Part shown: positions 19,553 to 31,910 of the stretch, one piece after another
Layout of the letters: each line of letters starts with the position of its first letter
Position numbering within the stretch: position 1 is the first letter of the stretch
Assembly (NCBI GenBank): GCA_015680685.1
Contig: MNCI01000579.1
Span: forward strand, 515,691 to 579,690
Reading direction: 5' to 3'
Length of the DNA: 64,000 bases
Source: Gnetum montanum
Taxonomy: Eukaryota; Streptophyta; Gnetopsida; Gnetales; Gnetaceae
The notes under the pieces: generated by a model
Seen by the model: only the letters and a program-made list of their open reading frames with translations
Told to the model about the DNA's origin: nothing
Database searches by the model: none
Made by a program: the position numbers and the translations under genes

Positions 19553-22020
19553 ATGTCTCCTTCTTCTTAAGAGAGTGTTTCACCACCTAGGTCCGATACA
19601 AGGAACAATCAATGACGTAGTACACATGATAATCTGTCAGTCCCTCAACAATTTTGTGTGGTATACGTTCATCTCGATGAGTATATACCAAACTTTACCT
19701 TTATCCTCCACTAGGATGAACAACTACATTGGCGTGATTTAGAAGGTAACATAGTGTTACCTCCCAATTCATCAGTCCTGGGCATGCTCCTTCGTGATCT
19801 CACATGAATTGGTATGTAGCACTTACAGGTAGAGTACGTTGTGCATGATCACGACTTGAAAGAGTATCGACCCACAGAGGCACAACATCAAAGGGATCTC
19901 CAACAGGATAGACATCATAAATCGATGAAGGGGAAGTTGTCTTAGAATGTCTCGTATGTCATAGGTGAAAATGAGGGTAGTGAACCTACCTCAGGAAGTC
20001 TTCCACATAATGATGTTCCTCCCATTGACTTCGATCAAGGGGTTATGTATCAGAATCTTCACTCAACTATCCATAACCTGGATTTTGATATCGACAGACA
20101 CAAAGGGTTTGAAAAAGGAACATGAACACATGACAAATATGGACATTCTGATTGTAACCACGATCAAGGACACAACTACTGAAGAGAAGGAAACAGGTAC
20201 CATCATGGTGATGGTCCTCCTTCTTCTTCACCTTCATCATCTCCTTCACCCTCTCCTTCAGGATCTAGATGTAGTCATAAGGAAAAAGACCTTGAGTATA
20301 ATGGTAAGCAAAGTGAGAATCACAGACAAAGCAGTTGAGAAAGGGGACAAGGGCATTCTAGAGAAACTCATCATGAAAGGAGGGAGATTAGGGAAAAACA
20401 TAGGCATCATAGATGCCATAGACAATATGATAATGATGAACCCCTACTTGCTACCCAAAGTATGCTAGATATAATTGAGGCTATTAGAATCCCAACAAGG
20501 CACCAAAAAGATAGTAGGATCAAAAGATTGGACATGAAAAATATTCCACGATTTGAAGGGGGATACAACATTGATCCTCAAAATCATTTGCAAGCATTTC
20601 AAGATGCATGTGCCTTTCAAAACATAGAAAATGAGTGGTAAAAACTCAAGTTGTTTCCATAGACACTGATCAAGGAAGCGAAAAGCTGGTACTGGTCCTT
20701 AGAACTAGAATCCATTCACTGATGTTAGAATTGTTCAATGATAAGTATCAAAAGTACTTCTAAGTGTCCAACCTGCAAAAGAAAATGCAAGGATGGAAAC
20801 AAGGAGGACAAGAACCCTTGGATGCTACCATGGGCTGATATTATGCACTATTACATCGTTGCCCAGGCCATGATTACTCCCAAAGAGAACAACTACGCCA
20901 TCTTGTAGATGGGCTTAGGCATGAAACACGAAAAACCCTTGGGACTTATGCCTAAGGAAGGCTATTTGAGCTTAGGGTCCATCAAGTACAAAGATTGTTG
21001 GAGCAAGTTGCTAAAGAGGAAGGTGAGTTAAGGAAAAGAGAGAGTGTGGAAGAATATAACAGAGATCCTTCCCTTTGAAAGAAGGAAGTTAGATTTTGTG
21101 AGGATGAAGAAGAGTCATCACTTGAAGAGATGGTGAATAGGAAAACCTTGCCCATTGAAAAAATTGCATTGGAAGTATCAGAAAAGGTGGATCAAATGTG
21201 GGACTCCATAGATAATAGATTTTGAATAGTTCTCAAAATAGTAGAGGAGTCTAGAGAGGAAGGTAGTGATCGAGAAAAAAGAAAAAAGAGAGAAGCTAAA
21301 TATGCATGTAACAAAGGTAAGGGAAAAGTTTCCATCATTGAAGAGGTTGTGGATTTAGATACAGAAAATGATAGTGGATGTGAGATATGCCAATATGACC
21401 ATCCTAAAGGATGTTGCCCTGTAATCTCACATCTACAAGAGTCTGGGGTGTATGCACTTAACCCATGATTAAATAGAAGGCAAACACCCTGAAAGTTACC
21501 TTATCCCCAAGGTAACCCAAGGTAGTTCTACCAATCCTTGATGTATTATCCAAGTGGAACTCCACCAGAACCAAATGAGTAGTATCAATAGTGGTAGCAC
21601 CCACAATAATGGGGAATGCCACCACCACATCAACAGTACCCTTACCGCTAATCCAACTCGTATGGATGCTACGTGCAATAGCCAGTCTCTCCATGTGACT
21701 CTACTAGTCACGTTACTCCCCAAACTCACTACCAAATCCATGAGTATTATAGAACTGCTTCTCCTAAGGGTGATGTTTCACAAACATATTATCCTTCTCA
21801 TACAGTTGCATCTCTTCCACCCTTAACTCTATTACAACCTGCTCCAGCCATGTAGGGTGAGCTCCTTGCCTAGTCGCAGCAACGTCACGCTACAAGGGCT
21901 GTTAATCCTCACCCTACTATTGGTTTAGACAATCACACAAAGAAGAGACCTTTCTTTAGAACCAATAGTCCAACCAAGTCCTTATAGCCACAAGTGGCTA
22001 ATTGTCCAAATGCCTCACCA
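19553..22020 (+). pseudogene. gag of A (decayed)
   Basis: ATG at 19553 starts MSPSS and is shared with B (27254). Recognisable are DEYIPNFTFIL (about 19675), a serine-proline and charged region near 20220-20300 (an SSPSSSPSPSPS stretch), the capsid-like IPRFEGGYN...W..LELESI segment (20545-20720), and a CEICQYDHPKGC zinc-knuckle-like motif (21383-21418). Gag forms the virus-like particle that packages the RNA. Stops occur from codon 6 onward and frames change after 20720, so no full protein can be made. Confidence 0.8.
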
Positions 22021-22079
22021 TCATCCAAAACTTCAAAACTCCCTTCAAACTAAAGGCCACATTCAATGCACACGATCAT

Positions 22080-22560
22080 GTTGACACATGCCATTACCTA
22101 TTGGATTAAGGATAGCCATCTTCCTAGGAAATTATCTAATTGGGGAGTCCTCTTATATAGTTACAAATTGCTGGGAATCAGCCGTGCAAAGCTCTTTTGG
22201 ATTCAGGTTCTGGTGTCAACTTAATTTCTCAAGAAATGTAAAAAGCCTAGAACCTACCTCCACTAAAAAATAGTAACATTTGTTTAAATCTAGCTAACCA
22301 ATCCATCACTGTCCCATTAAGACTAGTGGAGGACATTGTTACCACTATTTGTGAATGGTCGTATCTAGTTAACTTCCTAGTGATTCAAGTTAAAAACTGT
22401 AAGGGGGACTTTCCTATCATAATGGGAAGAGCATGGCTAAGCACAATTGATGCATGCCTAGGAATACAAGATCTTTCCCTAGAAATATCAAATTAAAATA
22501 CATTTGGAAAGATCGAGAAGAAGAAAGTTCCATGTATTGCATACAGTGACATAGGGTGTA
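22080..22560 (+). pseudogene. Aspartic protease of A
   Basis: A retropepsin domain with LLDSGSGVN (catalytic Asp codon 22200-22202) and IIMGRAWL about 75 codons later (near 22420). The active-site triplet is intact but the frame is interrupted (for example after GVNLIS). It would cleave the Gag-Pol polyprotein. Confidence 0.75.
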
Positions 22561-22721
22561 GTTGCATGCAAAAGTCCTAGTTTGTACAATGTTTAACATT
22601 GCCTGCATGCAACTAGTGTGCACAAGTAACTAACATACAAAGATGTCTATATGCAACAACCACAAGATAGGAAGGCACCTAGTGGCTGACAACTAACCAA
22701 GAGAGCAACTCAACTATATGC

Positions 22722-23930
22722 ATGGAACCAACTAAGGGTTTTACTTACACTTACGTTGATAGCATAGACATATTAGAGCAAGCCCATCGCCAACTTCCAA
22801 GTCTCAACATTGAAAATATTAACTGGGGGAAGTTGGAAATCCCTGAAAACTTTAAGCAAGAGCCCCTGAAGTTAAAATTGTTGCCCACTGGTATGGAGTA
22901 CACATTTCTCAAAAATGGAAAATCGGTAATTATTAATGCTAGGCTTGCTCCTCAACACAAAGAGAGACTACTGAAAATGGTGAATAAATGGTCAAAAACC
23001 TTTGCTTGGTCCTATTCCGAATTAATGAGAATAGATCCTAGGATATGCCAACATAGGATTTACGTTGACCCCTCCATGAAGCCTTGATGAAAGCCCTAGA
23101 GGCATTTGAACCCAAAGCTAAAGCAAATGGTTAAAGAAGAAATCAAACAACTTTTAAAGGCTAGGTTCATCTACCCCATTGCTAATAGTGAATGGGTTAG
23201 TCCATTAGTTATTGTGTCCAAAAAGGGAGGTAAATGGAGGATGTGTATAGACTTAAGGATACTAAACATGGCAACATTTAAAGAGCACTTTCCATTGCCA
23301 TTCATTAACCAAGGCTTAGACACCACTGCAGGGCATCGCTACTATAGTTTTCTGGATGGATACAATGGATACAACCAAATCCAAATAGCACTAGAAGACC
23401 AAGCCAATACCACGTTCACAAGTCCTTGGGGAACATTTGTATAGAAATAGATGCCATTTGGCTTGTGCAATGCTCGTGCAACGTTTCAACATTTGGTTCT
23501 AAGTATCTTTCAGTAGCAAATAGGAAATGGTGTATAAGTCTTCATGGATGATTTCTCCACCTATGGAGTGAACTTTGATCAAGCATTGGAACGATTAGAG
23601 CAAGTACTAAAATGATGTGTTGAAACCAATTTAAGGCTCAACTGGTAGAAAAGCCATTTAATGGTCCAAGAAGGCATAGTATTAGGGCATAAAATTTCAC
23701 AAATAGGGATAGAGGTAGATCCTAAAAAGATTAAAGTCATCCAAGGAATCATGCGCCAACCTAAAACTATAAAAGATATCAGATCATTTCTTGGACACAC
23801 TAGCTATTATAGAAGATTCATAGAGAAATTTTCAAGGGTTGCAAAACCATTGGTTGAACCAATAAAAAAGGACATACCTTTTGAATGGACCAGAGAATGT
23901 GAGTTATCTTTTAAAACTTTAAAATAGAAG
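22722..23930 (+). pseudogene. Reverse transcriptase of A
   Basis: After an N-terminal leader (METxKGF..., 22722-23087, ending in a stop) come WVSPLVIVSKKGGKW, CIDLRILN, HFPLPFINQ, YYSFLDGYNGYNQIQI (23106-23444) and FMDDFSTYG (23541-23552), then HLMVQEGIVLGHKIS and SFLGHTSYYRRFI. All the core RT motifs are present, including both catalytic aspartates, but stops at 23085, 23442, 23535 and others break the frame. RT copies the element RNA into DNA. Confidence 0.88.
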
Positions 23931-24480
23931 CTTATAGAAACACCTATTCTACAAGCTCTTGACTAGTCTAGACCATTCCATATAATGACTGACACATCCA
24001 ACTTTTCTTTAGGAGCCGTACTTACAGAGTTAGATGACCAGAAATGACCCTATTACATTCATTGTGCAAGTCAGAGTATTCTGGTGCACAACTCAATTAC
24101 AGCACAATGGAAAAGGAATTAATGGCTGTGGTGTTTGCACTAGATAAGTTCAGGTACTATGTATTGGGCTATAAGGTATTTTTACACATAGACCATAGTG
24201 CAATTTGGTTCTTGTTGAATAAACCAATGGTGAGTCCTCACATCAGACGATGGCTCATAATCCTATAAGAGTTCGATCTTACAATGATAGATTGTAAAGG
24301 CACCGAGAATGTTGTTGTTGATCATTTATCCGAGTTAAAATGGGACAACAAAGAGGATGAATATCCGCTTTCTGATCACTTTTATGATGAATTCATCTTT
24401 GCAGGTGTAGTAAATAATCAATTAACCATGGAAATAAATTGGTATAGTAGCATTCTTACCTATCTCCTTACACAAGAAAC
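23931..24480 (+). pseudogene. RNase H and connection domain of A
   Basis: FHIMTDTSNFSLGAVL (about 23979) is the first RNase H strand. After a frame change near 24045 the YSGAQLNYSTMEKELMAVVFAL and HIDHSAI segments follow. A segment ending in the VVDHLSEL motif closes the domain. RNase H degrades the RNA strand during reverse transcription. Frame changes and stops show loss of function. Confidence 0.8.
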
Positions 24481-24599
24481 ACCATAATAGTTGGACACTA
24501 AAAATAAATAGTAGTTTCTTCATTGAGCCAAATATTTCATGGAAATTAATGGATACCTTTATAAGGTTTGTCTTGATGGCTTGGTCCAATGGTGTGTAT

Positions 24600-25680
24600 C
24601 TGATGTAGATCAATTATGAGTTCTCCAACATGCTCATGAGGGTTCTTGTGGGGGCTCTTATGCTGGGAGATGGATAGCCATGAAAATATTTCTTGTAGGA
24701 TATTATTGGCCTGCATTATTCCAGGATGCTCATCATTTCGTCCAATCTTGTGAGTGCTGCCAATGTGATGGGGGAATGACTGCTAGAATGGAGGATCCAA
24801 AACAATGGATTCAACCTTTAGAACCCTATGACAAATGGGGAATTGATTTTATGGGGCCTATTACACAAATGTCTAATGGAAAAGCCTACATTTTTGTTGC
24901 TGTTGACCATTTCACAAAGTGGGTAGAAGTAGCCACTGTTACGGATTGTACATTGTCTACTGCTGCATGATTTGTTCAACAACAAATTCTTAACAGGTTT
25001 GGTGTGCCTCGTGCACTTATTTTAGATAATGGTACACATTTTATGGAAGTGACTTTTTGAAAGTTGATCCAATGCTTAGGAGTTGAACACAAACTGACTA
25101 CACTATACCACCCTCAAGAGAATGGTTAGGCCGAAGTAACCAATAGGGAGATTATGAAAATACTAACAAGAACCATTAGCAAATATAGGTGAGACTGGAG
25201 CACCAAATTGAACGATGCTCTTTGGGCATACTACTCCACATGGAAACTCCCTATAGGCTACTCTCCCTATGAGTTAGTGTACAAAAAATTCCCAATGCTT
25301 CCTATTCAAGTAGAACTCTGTACACTATCCACGACATGTGACCTCAACCTTGACCTCAATCTAGCACAAAAAGAACAGTTAATGAACCTTAACATGCTAG
25401 ATGAGAATTGATTAGTCACCCTATCATCTAATGAATTGACGAGGTTTTTAATAAACAACATCTTAACCTGAAAATTAGAAAAGTTAAGTACCAATCGGGA
25501 GATGAGGTTCTTTATTGGAACCCCACACACATGCCACAACTCACTAAATTTCAAATGCTATGGGAAGGACCTTATATTATTCATGAAACTTTTCCTTTAG
25601 GAGCCATGATGATTTACAAACTTGAGAGCCCGGATAAGAAATTGTTGGTCAACATCCAACAAACCAAACTTTTCCCATAA
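24600..25680 (+). pseudogene. Integrase of A
   Basis: The zinc-binding HHCC region ends in CECCQ (near 24750). The catalytic core has WGIDFMGP (Asp codon 24845-24847), LDNGTHF (Asp codon 25025-25027) and AEVTNRE (Glu codon 25133-25135), a D-D(35)E spacing. A stop (25126-25128) lies just before the Glu. A GPY/F-like tail (YQ-GDEVL...) runs to about 25680. The enzyme inserts the DNA copy into the genome. It is inactive here. Confidence 0.85.
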
Positions 25681-26292
25681 GCCTAGAACAGCTAGTATCT
25701 ATACTACCTCTGTTGGTGGACAAACCTGCTCATTATTTCGGATATCCTCCTTCCAAATCAATCATGGGGAAGATGGCCACCAATGCTAACCATTCGAAGC
25801 CCTTAGCTCTTTTTGTATTTTTGTTTTACACATCTTTCCAATTTTACTTATGCTTATTTTACACCATCGTTCACATTTTACTATTTCTTTGTTTGATTTA
25901 CTTTGATTCATCATATAATAAGTGCTCATGATGGTGGGTTGGACTATAATAATGTTGATTGCTAATGTTTGGTTTTTACCTTTGATTTTCAATGTTGATA
26001 CTGAGATATGGTTTCTTTTGATAAAACAGGGAATGAGTCCATGTCCTTCATTCATCTATTCAATTCTATGGTTTCCCTTTATTTGAAAGTGTACAATCCC
26101 TTTTTTCTAAGAAAAACTTATTAATGAATTGGTGACTTGGTATTATTCAAAACAAGGAAGGACTCAATGGTTGAAAAGGATGTGACCTCAAGGGGATTTG
26201 ACGCATTTGTGCTAGCTATTCTCTTGGGTACTTGGATGCTTTTCATGAGTCTTCTACCATTCCACTATTGATCAAATATTAGGAAGTTGAAT
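25681..26292 (+). other. 3' untranslated region of A, first part
   Basis: It follows the same order of blocks as 715-1260 of E2 and 31920-32475 of B and ends at the B insertion. The last five bases (TGAAT, 26288-26292) form the B target duplication. Confidence 0.8.
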
Positions 26293-27118
26293 TGATGTGA
26301 GTGGTTACTCTAGTGGTTTATTCTAATTATTAGAGTGGTAGTTTCTCTAAAATTAGAGTGGCAGTTTTTCTAATTATTAGATTAGTTGCTCCCAAGCCTA
26401 TAAATACAGTGCGTAGGTGCAAAAATTAGGGAGGAAGTCTTTCAAGGGAAGTGTTAGAGTAGTCTTTTAGAAGTCAAGTTAGAGTATTTTCCAAGTGCCT
26501 GTAGTAGGAGGTCTAAGTGTGGATGGATCTTTATTCGAGCATTGTGTACTTGAGCATACCTTGTGTACGACAATAAAGACGAGCTCTTGGATTCATCCTT
26601 ACAGCACTTGAGATTTGTTTTCGTACTCATTTCCTTCATTTTATTTTCTTTTGCATTTATTTTATGCACTTTATATTTCTATTGTTAGCACACATAGTAC
26701 GATCACTTCAAGCATGCGTGTAATACTTGGTAACCCAGTAACAAGTAGCGTTTGGTAATCCCAGTAGTGTTGCGCTGGTTCAGGATGTGTACGGCAAGTG
26801 AGAATGGATACTAGTGTTAGGATTAGTTTAAAGCCTATTTAATCAATAGTTAAGTTAAATTAGTCACTTAGTTATCTCTCTCTCTCCTCCCTTATTAGCA
26901 GCAAGACATAAAAACATAAAAGCTATAGAAATCATATGCCTCAAACTTACTTAACCATACAATCATGACATACAAGTAAGTTTGGGAAGACAACGATGAA
27001 CCAACCCATCCTTGTTCCACAAAGGTGCATAGGAACTTAGTCCTTGGAATTCGATTGGATCATGCGTGAAATGCTTGTATTCGTATGGTTGAGTGTAGGG
27101 GTACCTCGCCACTCGTCA
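26293..27118 (+). mobile_element. 5' LTR of B (826 bp)
   Basis: It starts TGATGTGAG and ends CTCGTCA. U3 holds repeated CTAATTATTAGAGTGG units (26305-26385), TATAAATA is at 26399-26406 and AATAAAG near 26570. U5 is close to that of A, but U3 is unrelated to it. Confidence 0.95.
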
Positions 27119-27136
27119 TGGCACCATTTCCAGGGA
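27119..27136 (+). other. Primer-binding site of B (tRNA-Asp type)
   Basis: TGGCACCATTTCCAGGGA directly follows the LTR. It is the same site as in A, with one difference restored toward the Athila consensus and another lost. Confidence 0.75.
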
Positions 27137-27253
27137 CTTAGTTGTTTGTGTGCTAACTAGAACATAGGAAATCATTCACATCATTGGAATGAACCATTAG
27201 GGTTGATTGAGGAAATAATAAATAAGAGGAAATTGCACGCTAAATAGAAAAAT

Positions 27254-29815
27254 ATGTCTCCTTCTTCGTATGAAAGCGCCTCACCACCTAGGTTTGAAAC
27301 AGGAAACAATCAACGGCGTAATACACATGACGTTGATCTACTAGTCCCTCAACAAGTTCGAGTGGTATATATTCATCCTAATGAGTATATACCAGACTTC
27401 ACCTTTATCCTCCATTAAGATGAACAACTATGTTGGCGAGACTTAGAAGGTAACATCGTGTTACCTCCCGATCGTTCAGTCCTGAGCATGCTTCTTCGTG
27501 CTCTCACACGAATTGACATGCCACACTTACATGCAGAATATGTTGTGTAAGACCATGACTCAAGAGAATACCATCCCACAGAGGAACAACATCAAAGGGA
27601 CTTGCAATAGGAGAGACATCATAATTCTTTGAAGGATAAGTAGTCTCAGGATGCCCCACATGCCTTAAGTGAAAATGAGGATGGTGAACCTACCTTAAGC
27701 AGTCAGCCACACAACGATGTTCCTCGCCTTGACTTTGGCCAAGGGCTTTTGTATCAGGACCTTCATTCTACTATTCATAACCCAGGTCCTGATACCCATG
27801 AGCACAAAGGATCCTAAAAAGGGATATGAAATCATGATAAAGGTGGACATTCTGATCGCAATCGCGATTTGGGCCAAGACCGTAGAAGAGAAGGTAGCAA
27901 ACACCGTCATGGTGATGGTTGTCATTCTTCTTAACCTCGATCATCTCCTTCACCCTCTCCTTCAATATCTAGACATGGTCATAAAGAAAAAGACCATGGG
28001 GATAAAAGTAGGCAAAGTGGAATTCATAGACAAAATAGCTAGGAAAGGGGACAAGGGCGCTCTATAGAGTCACGACATAGAAGAAGGGAGAGTAGGGAAC
28101 AATGTAGGAATCATAGATGCCATGGATGAGATGATCACGATGAACCCCTACTCGCTACTCAAAGTATGTTGGGCATAATTGAGGCTGTTAGAATTCCAAC
28201 AAGGCACTAGAAAGATAGTAGGATTAAGGGATTAGATATGAACAATATCCCACGATTTGAAGGGGGATACGACGCTGATCCTCAGAATCAATTACAAGCA
28301 TAACATGATGCGTGTGCCTTACAAAACATAGAGAACGAATGGAAAAAACTTAAGTTGTTTCCATGGACACTAGTTAAAGAAGCGGAAAGTTAATATTGGT
28401 CTTTAGAATCGGAATCCATTCATAGGTGGATTACTATGTTAGAACTATTTCATGACAAGTACCAAACGTACTCCCGACTGTCTAACTTATGAAAGAAAAT
28501 CCAAGGCTGGAAACAAGGAGGACATGAAGCCTTGGTTGCTACCATGGGCCAATATTATGCACTGTTACACTATTTTCCTAGCCATGGTTATTCGTAAAGG
28601 GATCAACTGTGCCATCTCATGGATGGGCTTAGGCATGAAACGAGAAGAACCCTTGGGACTTATGCCCAAGGGAGACTATTCGAGCTTAGGTCCCATCAAA
28701 TTTAAAGACTATTGGAGCAAGTTGCTAAGGAATAAGGTTAGCTATGGAAGAGAGAAAGTGTAGAAGAGTATAATCGAGATCCTTCCCTCTAGAAGAAAGG
28801 AGTAAGATTTCGTGAGGATGAAGAAGAGTCACCACTCAAAGAGATGGTGAATAGGAAAACTTTGCCTATCCAAAATATGACATCAGAAGTTTTGGCAAAG
28901 GTAGACCAAATATGGGATTCCCTAGACAATATATTTCAAACTGTTCTTAAAAATAGTAGAGGATTCTAAAGAGCAAGGTAGTTAGAAAAGAAAAAAGAAA
29001 TAGGCTAAACATGCACGTAGCAAGGGTAAGGGAAAAGTTGCCATCATTGAAGAGGTTGTGGATTCAGAAACAAACAATGATAGTGGATGTGAGATATGTT
29101 AATATGACTAGCCTAAGGGATGTTTCCATGTAATCTCACATCTTCAAGAGTCTGGGTGTATGCACTCAACCCATGATTGAACAAATGGAAAGCACCCTGA
29201 AGGTTACCTTACCCCAAAGGTAACCCAAGATAGTTCCACCAACCCTTAACGTATTATCCAAGTGGAACTCCACCACAACTGATTAAGAAATATCAATAGT
29301 GGCAGCACCCACAATCATGGGGAATGCCACCACCAAGGCAATAGTATCCTTACCGGCAACTTGACCTGTATGGATATTACATGTAGCAACCAATCTCCCC
29401 ACGTGACTCTATTGGTCACATCACTTCTCAACCTTACTACCAAGCCCGCGAGTATTACGGGTCTTCCTCTTCTAGGAGCGATATTCTGCAAGAATATCAT
29501 CCTTCTCATCTAGCCACATCTCTTCCACCAATATCTCTACTACCACCTATTCCAATTATGCAAGGTGAAATCCCTACCCAGCTGCAGCAATGTAATGCCA
29601 CAAGGGCTATTAACTCTCAACCTACTATTGGTTCGAACAACCACATGAAGAAAAAACCTTTCTTTAGAACCAACAATCCAACCAAGCCCTTGCAATCACA
29701 AGCGGTTGATTCCTTAGATTCCTTATTATCAATCAAAACTTCAGAGCCTCCTTCAACCCAATCACCGCACTCAATGCATATGGTCATGCTAACACATGCT
29801 GTCATTGATTAGATC
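27254..29815 (+). pseudogene. gag of B (decayed)
   Basis: MSPSSYESASPPRF opens at 27254 and matches A. It keeps DEYIPDFTFI (near 27380), the RFEGGYDADPQNQ capsid-like segment (28255-28300) and a degenerate zinc-knuckle near 29090. It has fewer early stops than A (codon 6 is intact) but is interrupted by about 27419 and repeatedly afterwards. Confidence 0.8.
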
Positions 29816-29859
29816 AAAGTTGGCCACCTTCCTAGGATATTTTTTGATCCTGGGAGTCC

Positions 29860-30260
29860 TCTGATATACTTACAAATCATTGGAAATGCGTCATGCAAGG
29901 CTCTTTTGGATTCAGGTTCCAATGTCAACTCGATTTCTTAAGAAATGTACAAGGCCTAGAACCTACCTCCATTGAAAAATAGAAACATCCATCTAGAGTT
30001 TGCCGACGAGTCCATCACTATCTCATTGGGACTGATGGAAGACATTGTTACCATTTTTTGTGGATGGTCGTACCCAGCTGACTTCCTAGTGATTTAGGTA
30101 AACAATGGTAAGGGGGATTTCTAAATCATAATGGGAAGAGCATGGCTAAGCACCATGGACGCACACCTAGGAATCCGTGATCTTTCCCTAGAAATATCAA
30201 ATGAAAATACATTTGGAAAGATCGAGAAGAAAAAAGTTTCGTGCATCGCATATAGTGACA
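29860..30260 (+). pseudogene. Aspartic protease of B
   Basis: ALLDSGSNVNSIS (near 29905-29940) and IIMGRAWLSTMDAHLGI (30127-30180) mark the retropepsin domain. The catalytic Asp-Ser-Gly is kept, and stops interrupt the frame (for example at 29939). Confidence 0.75.
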
Positions 30261-30429
30261 CAGGGTGTAATTGTGTGCAGAGGTCATGGTTTGTGCAACG
30301 TTTAACATTGACTGCATGCAATTAGTGTGTGCAAGTGATCAACATACAAAGATGCCTGTATGTAGCAGCCACACAATAGGAAGGCACCCAATGGCTAATA
30401 GATGATCAAGAAAGCAGTTCACTCATATG

Positions 30430-31515
30430 CATGGAACTAATTGAGGGTTTGACTTGTGATTACATCAATAACATAGATGCATTAGAGTAAGTCCATTGCC
30501 AACTTCCAAGTCTTAACCTTGAAAATATCAATTGGGGGAAGTTGGAAATTCTTGAGAAATTTAAGTAGGAGCCCCTCAAGCTAAAACCATTTCTCACTGG
30601 TATGGAATACAAATTCCTTAAAAATGAAAAACCAATAATTATGAACGCTAAGCTTACTCCTCAATAGAAAGGAGAACTGCTGAAGGTAATAAATAAATGG
30701 TTGGAAACCTTCACTTGGTCATATCCCAAATTAACTAAAATAGATCCTAGGATATGCCAACATAGAATTTACACTGACCCCTCCATGAAGCCTTGAAGAC
30801 AACCGCAGAGGCAATTGAACCCAAAGCTAAAGCAAGTAGTCAAGGAAGAAATCAAACAGCTTCTCAAGGCTAGGTTCATATACCCCATTGCTGATAGCAA
30901 ATAGGTTATCCCCTTAGTTATTGTGCCTAAAAAGGGAAGAAAATGGAGGATGTGCATAGATTTCAGGCTACTGAATATGACAACATTCAAAGATCACTTT
31001 CCATTGCCATTTGTTGACTAAGTCTTAAACACCATCGTAGGCCATCTCTACTACAGTTTTCTAGATGGATGTAGTGGATGTAATCAAATAAAAATAGCCC
31101 TAGAAGACCAATCCAAGACTACGTTCACCCATCCTTGGGGAACATTTGCATACAAACAGATGCCATTTGGCTTGTGCAATGCCCTTGCAACATTTCAACG
31201 ACTAGTTCTAAGCATCTTCCAACAACAGATAGGAAATGGTGTGGAGGTCTTTATGGATGACTTCTCCACTTATGGAGCAACTTTGATCAAGCCTTAAACT
31301 AGTTAGAGCAAGTGTTAAAAAGATGTGTAGAAACCAAGTTGAGGCTCATCTGGTAGAAAATTCATTTGATGGTCCACGAGGGCATAGTACTAGGGCACAA
31401 AATCTTACACACAGGGATATAGGTAGACCTCGATAAAATCAAAGTTATCCAAGAAATTACCTATCAACCAAAAACTGTCAAAGATATTCGGTCATTCCTT
31501 GGACATACTAGCTAC
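30430..31515 (+). pseudogene. Reverse transcriptase of B (C-terminal end deleted)
   Basis: The leader is followed by IVPKKGRKW, CIDFRLLN, HFPLPF, YKQMPFGLCNA and FMDDFSTYG (31250-31261). The frame ends in SFLGHTSY at the deletion junction near 31512. Stops are present. The palm aspartates survive, but the thumb/connection and RNase H are gone. Confidence 0.85.
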
Positions 31516-31910
31516 CTCCGTACACTATCCATGGCATGTGACCTCAACCTTGACCTTGATTTAGCATAGAAACAATGGTTAGTAATCCTTAACTTGCTAG
31601 ATGAAAACTGACTAACTGCCCTTTCATCTAATGAGTTGCACAAGGCATTCAATAAATAATGTCATGACCTAAGGATTAGAAAAGTTAAATATCAACCGGG
31701 AGATAAGGTTCTCTACTAGAATCCCACACATGTGTCACAATGTACTAAATTTCAAACACTATAAGAAGGACCTTATATTATTTATGCAACTTTGCCTTCA
31801 GGGGCCATGAAAATACACAAACTTGAGAGCCCAGACAAGAAATTTTTCATCAATGCACAACAAACCAAACCTTTCCATGAGCTTAGGACAGCCAGTACAC
31901 ATGCTACCTC
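31516..31910 (+). pseudogene. Integrase tail of B
   Basis: The sequence resumes at the TLSMACDLNLDLD segment, the same as A at 25316-25370, and runs through the YQPGDKVL-like tail to about 31880. No catalytic residue of integrase is left. Confidence 0.75.

Noticed and set aside
19965..20468. 167-codon plus-strand open frame
   Set aside because: It is an alternative frame of the decayed gag of A; the gag frame can be followed through the same bases by homology with B and D.
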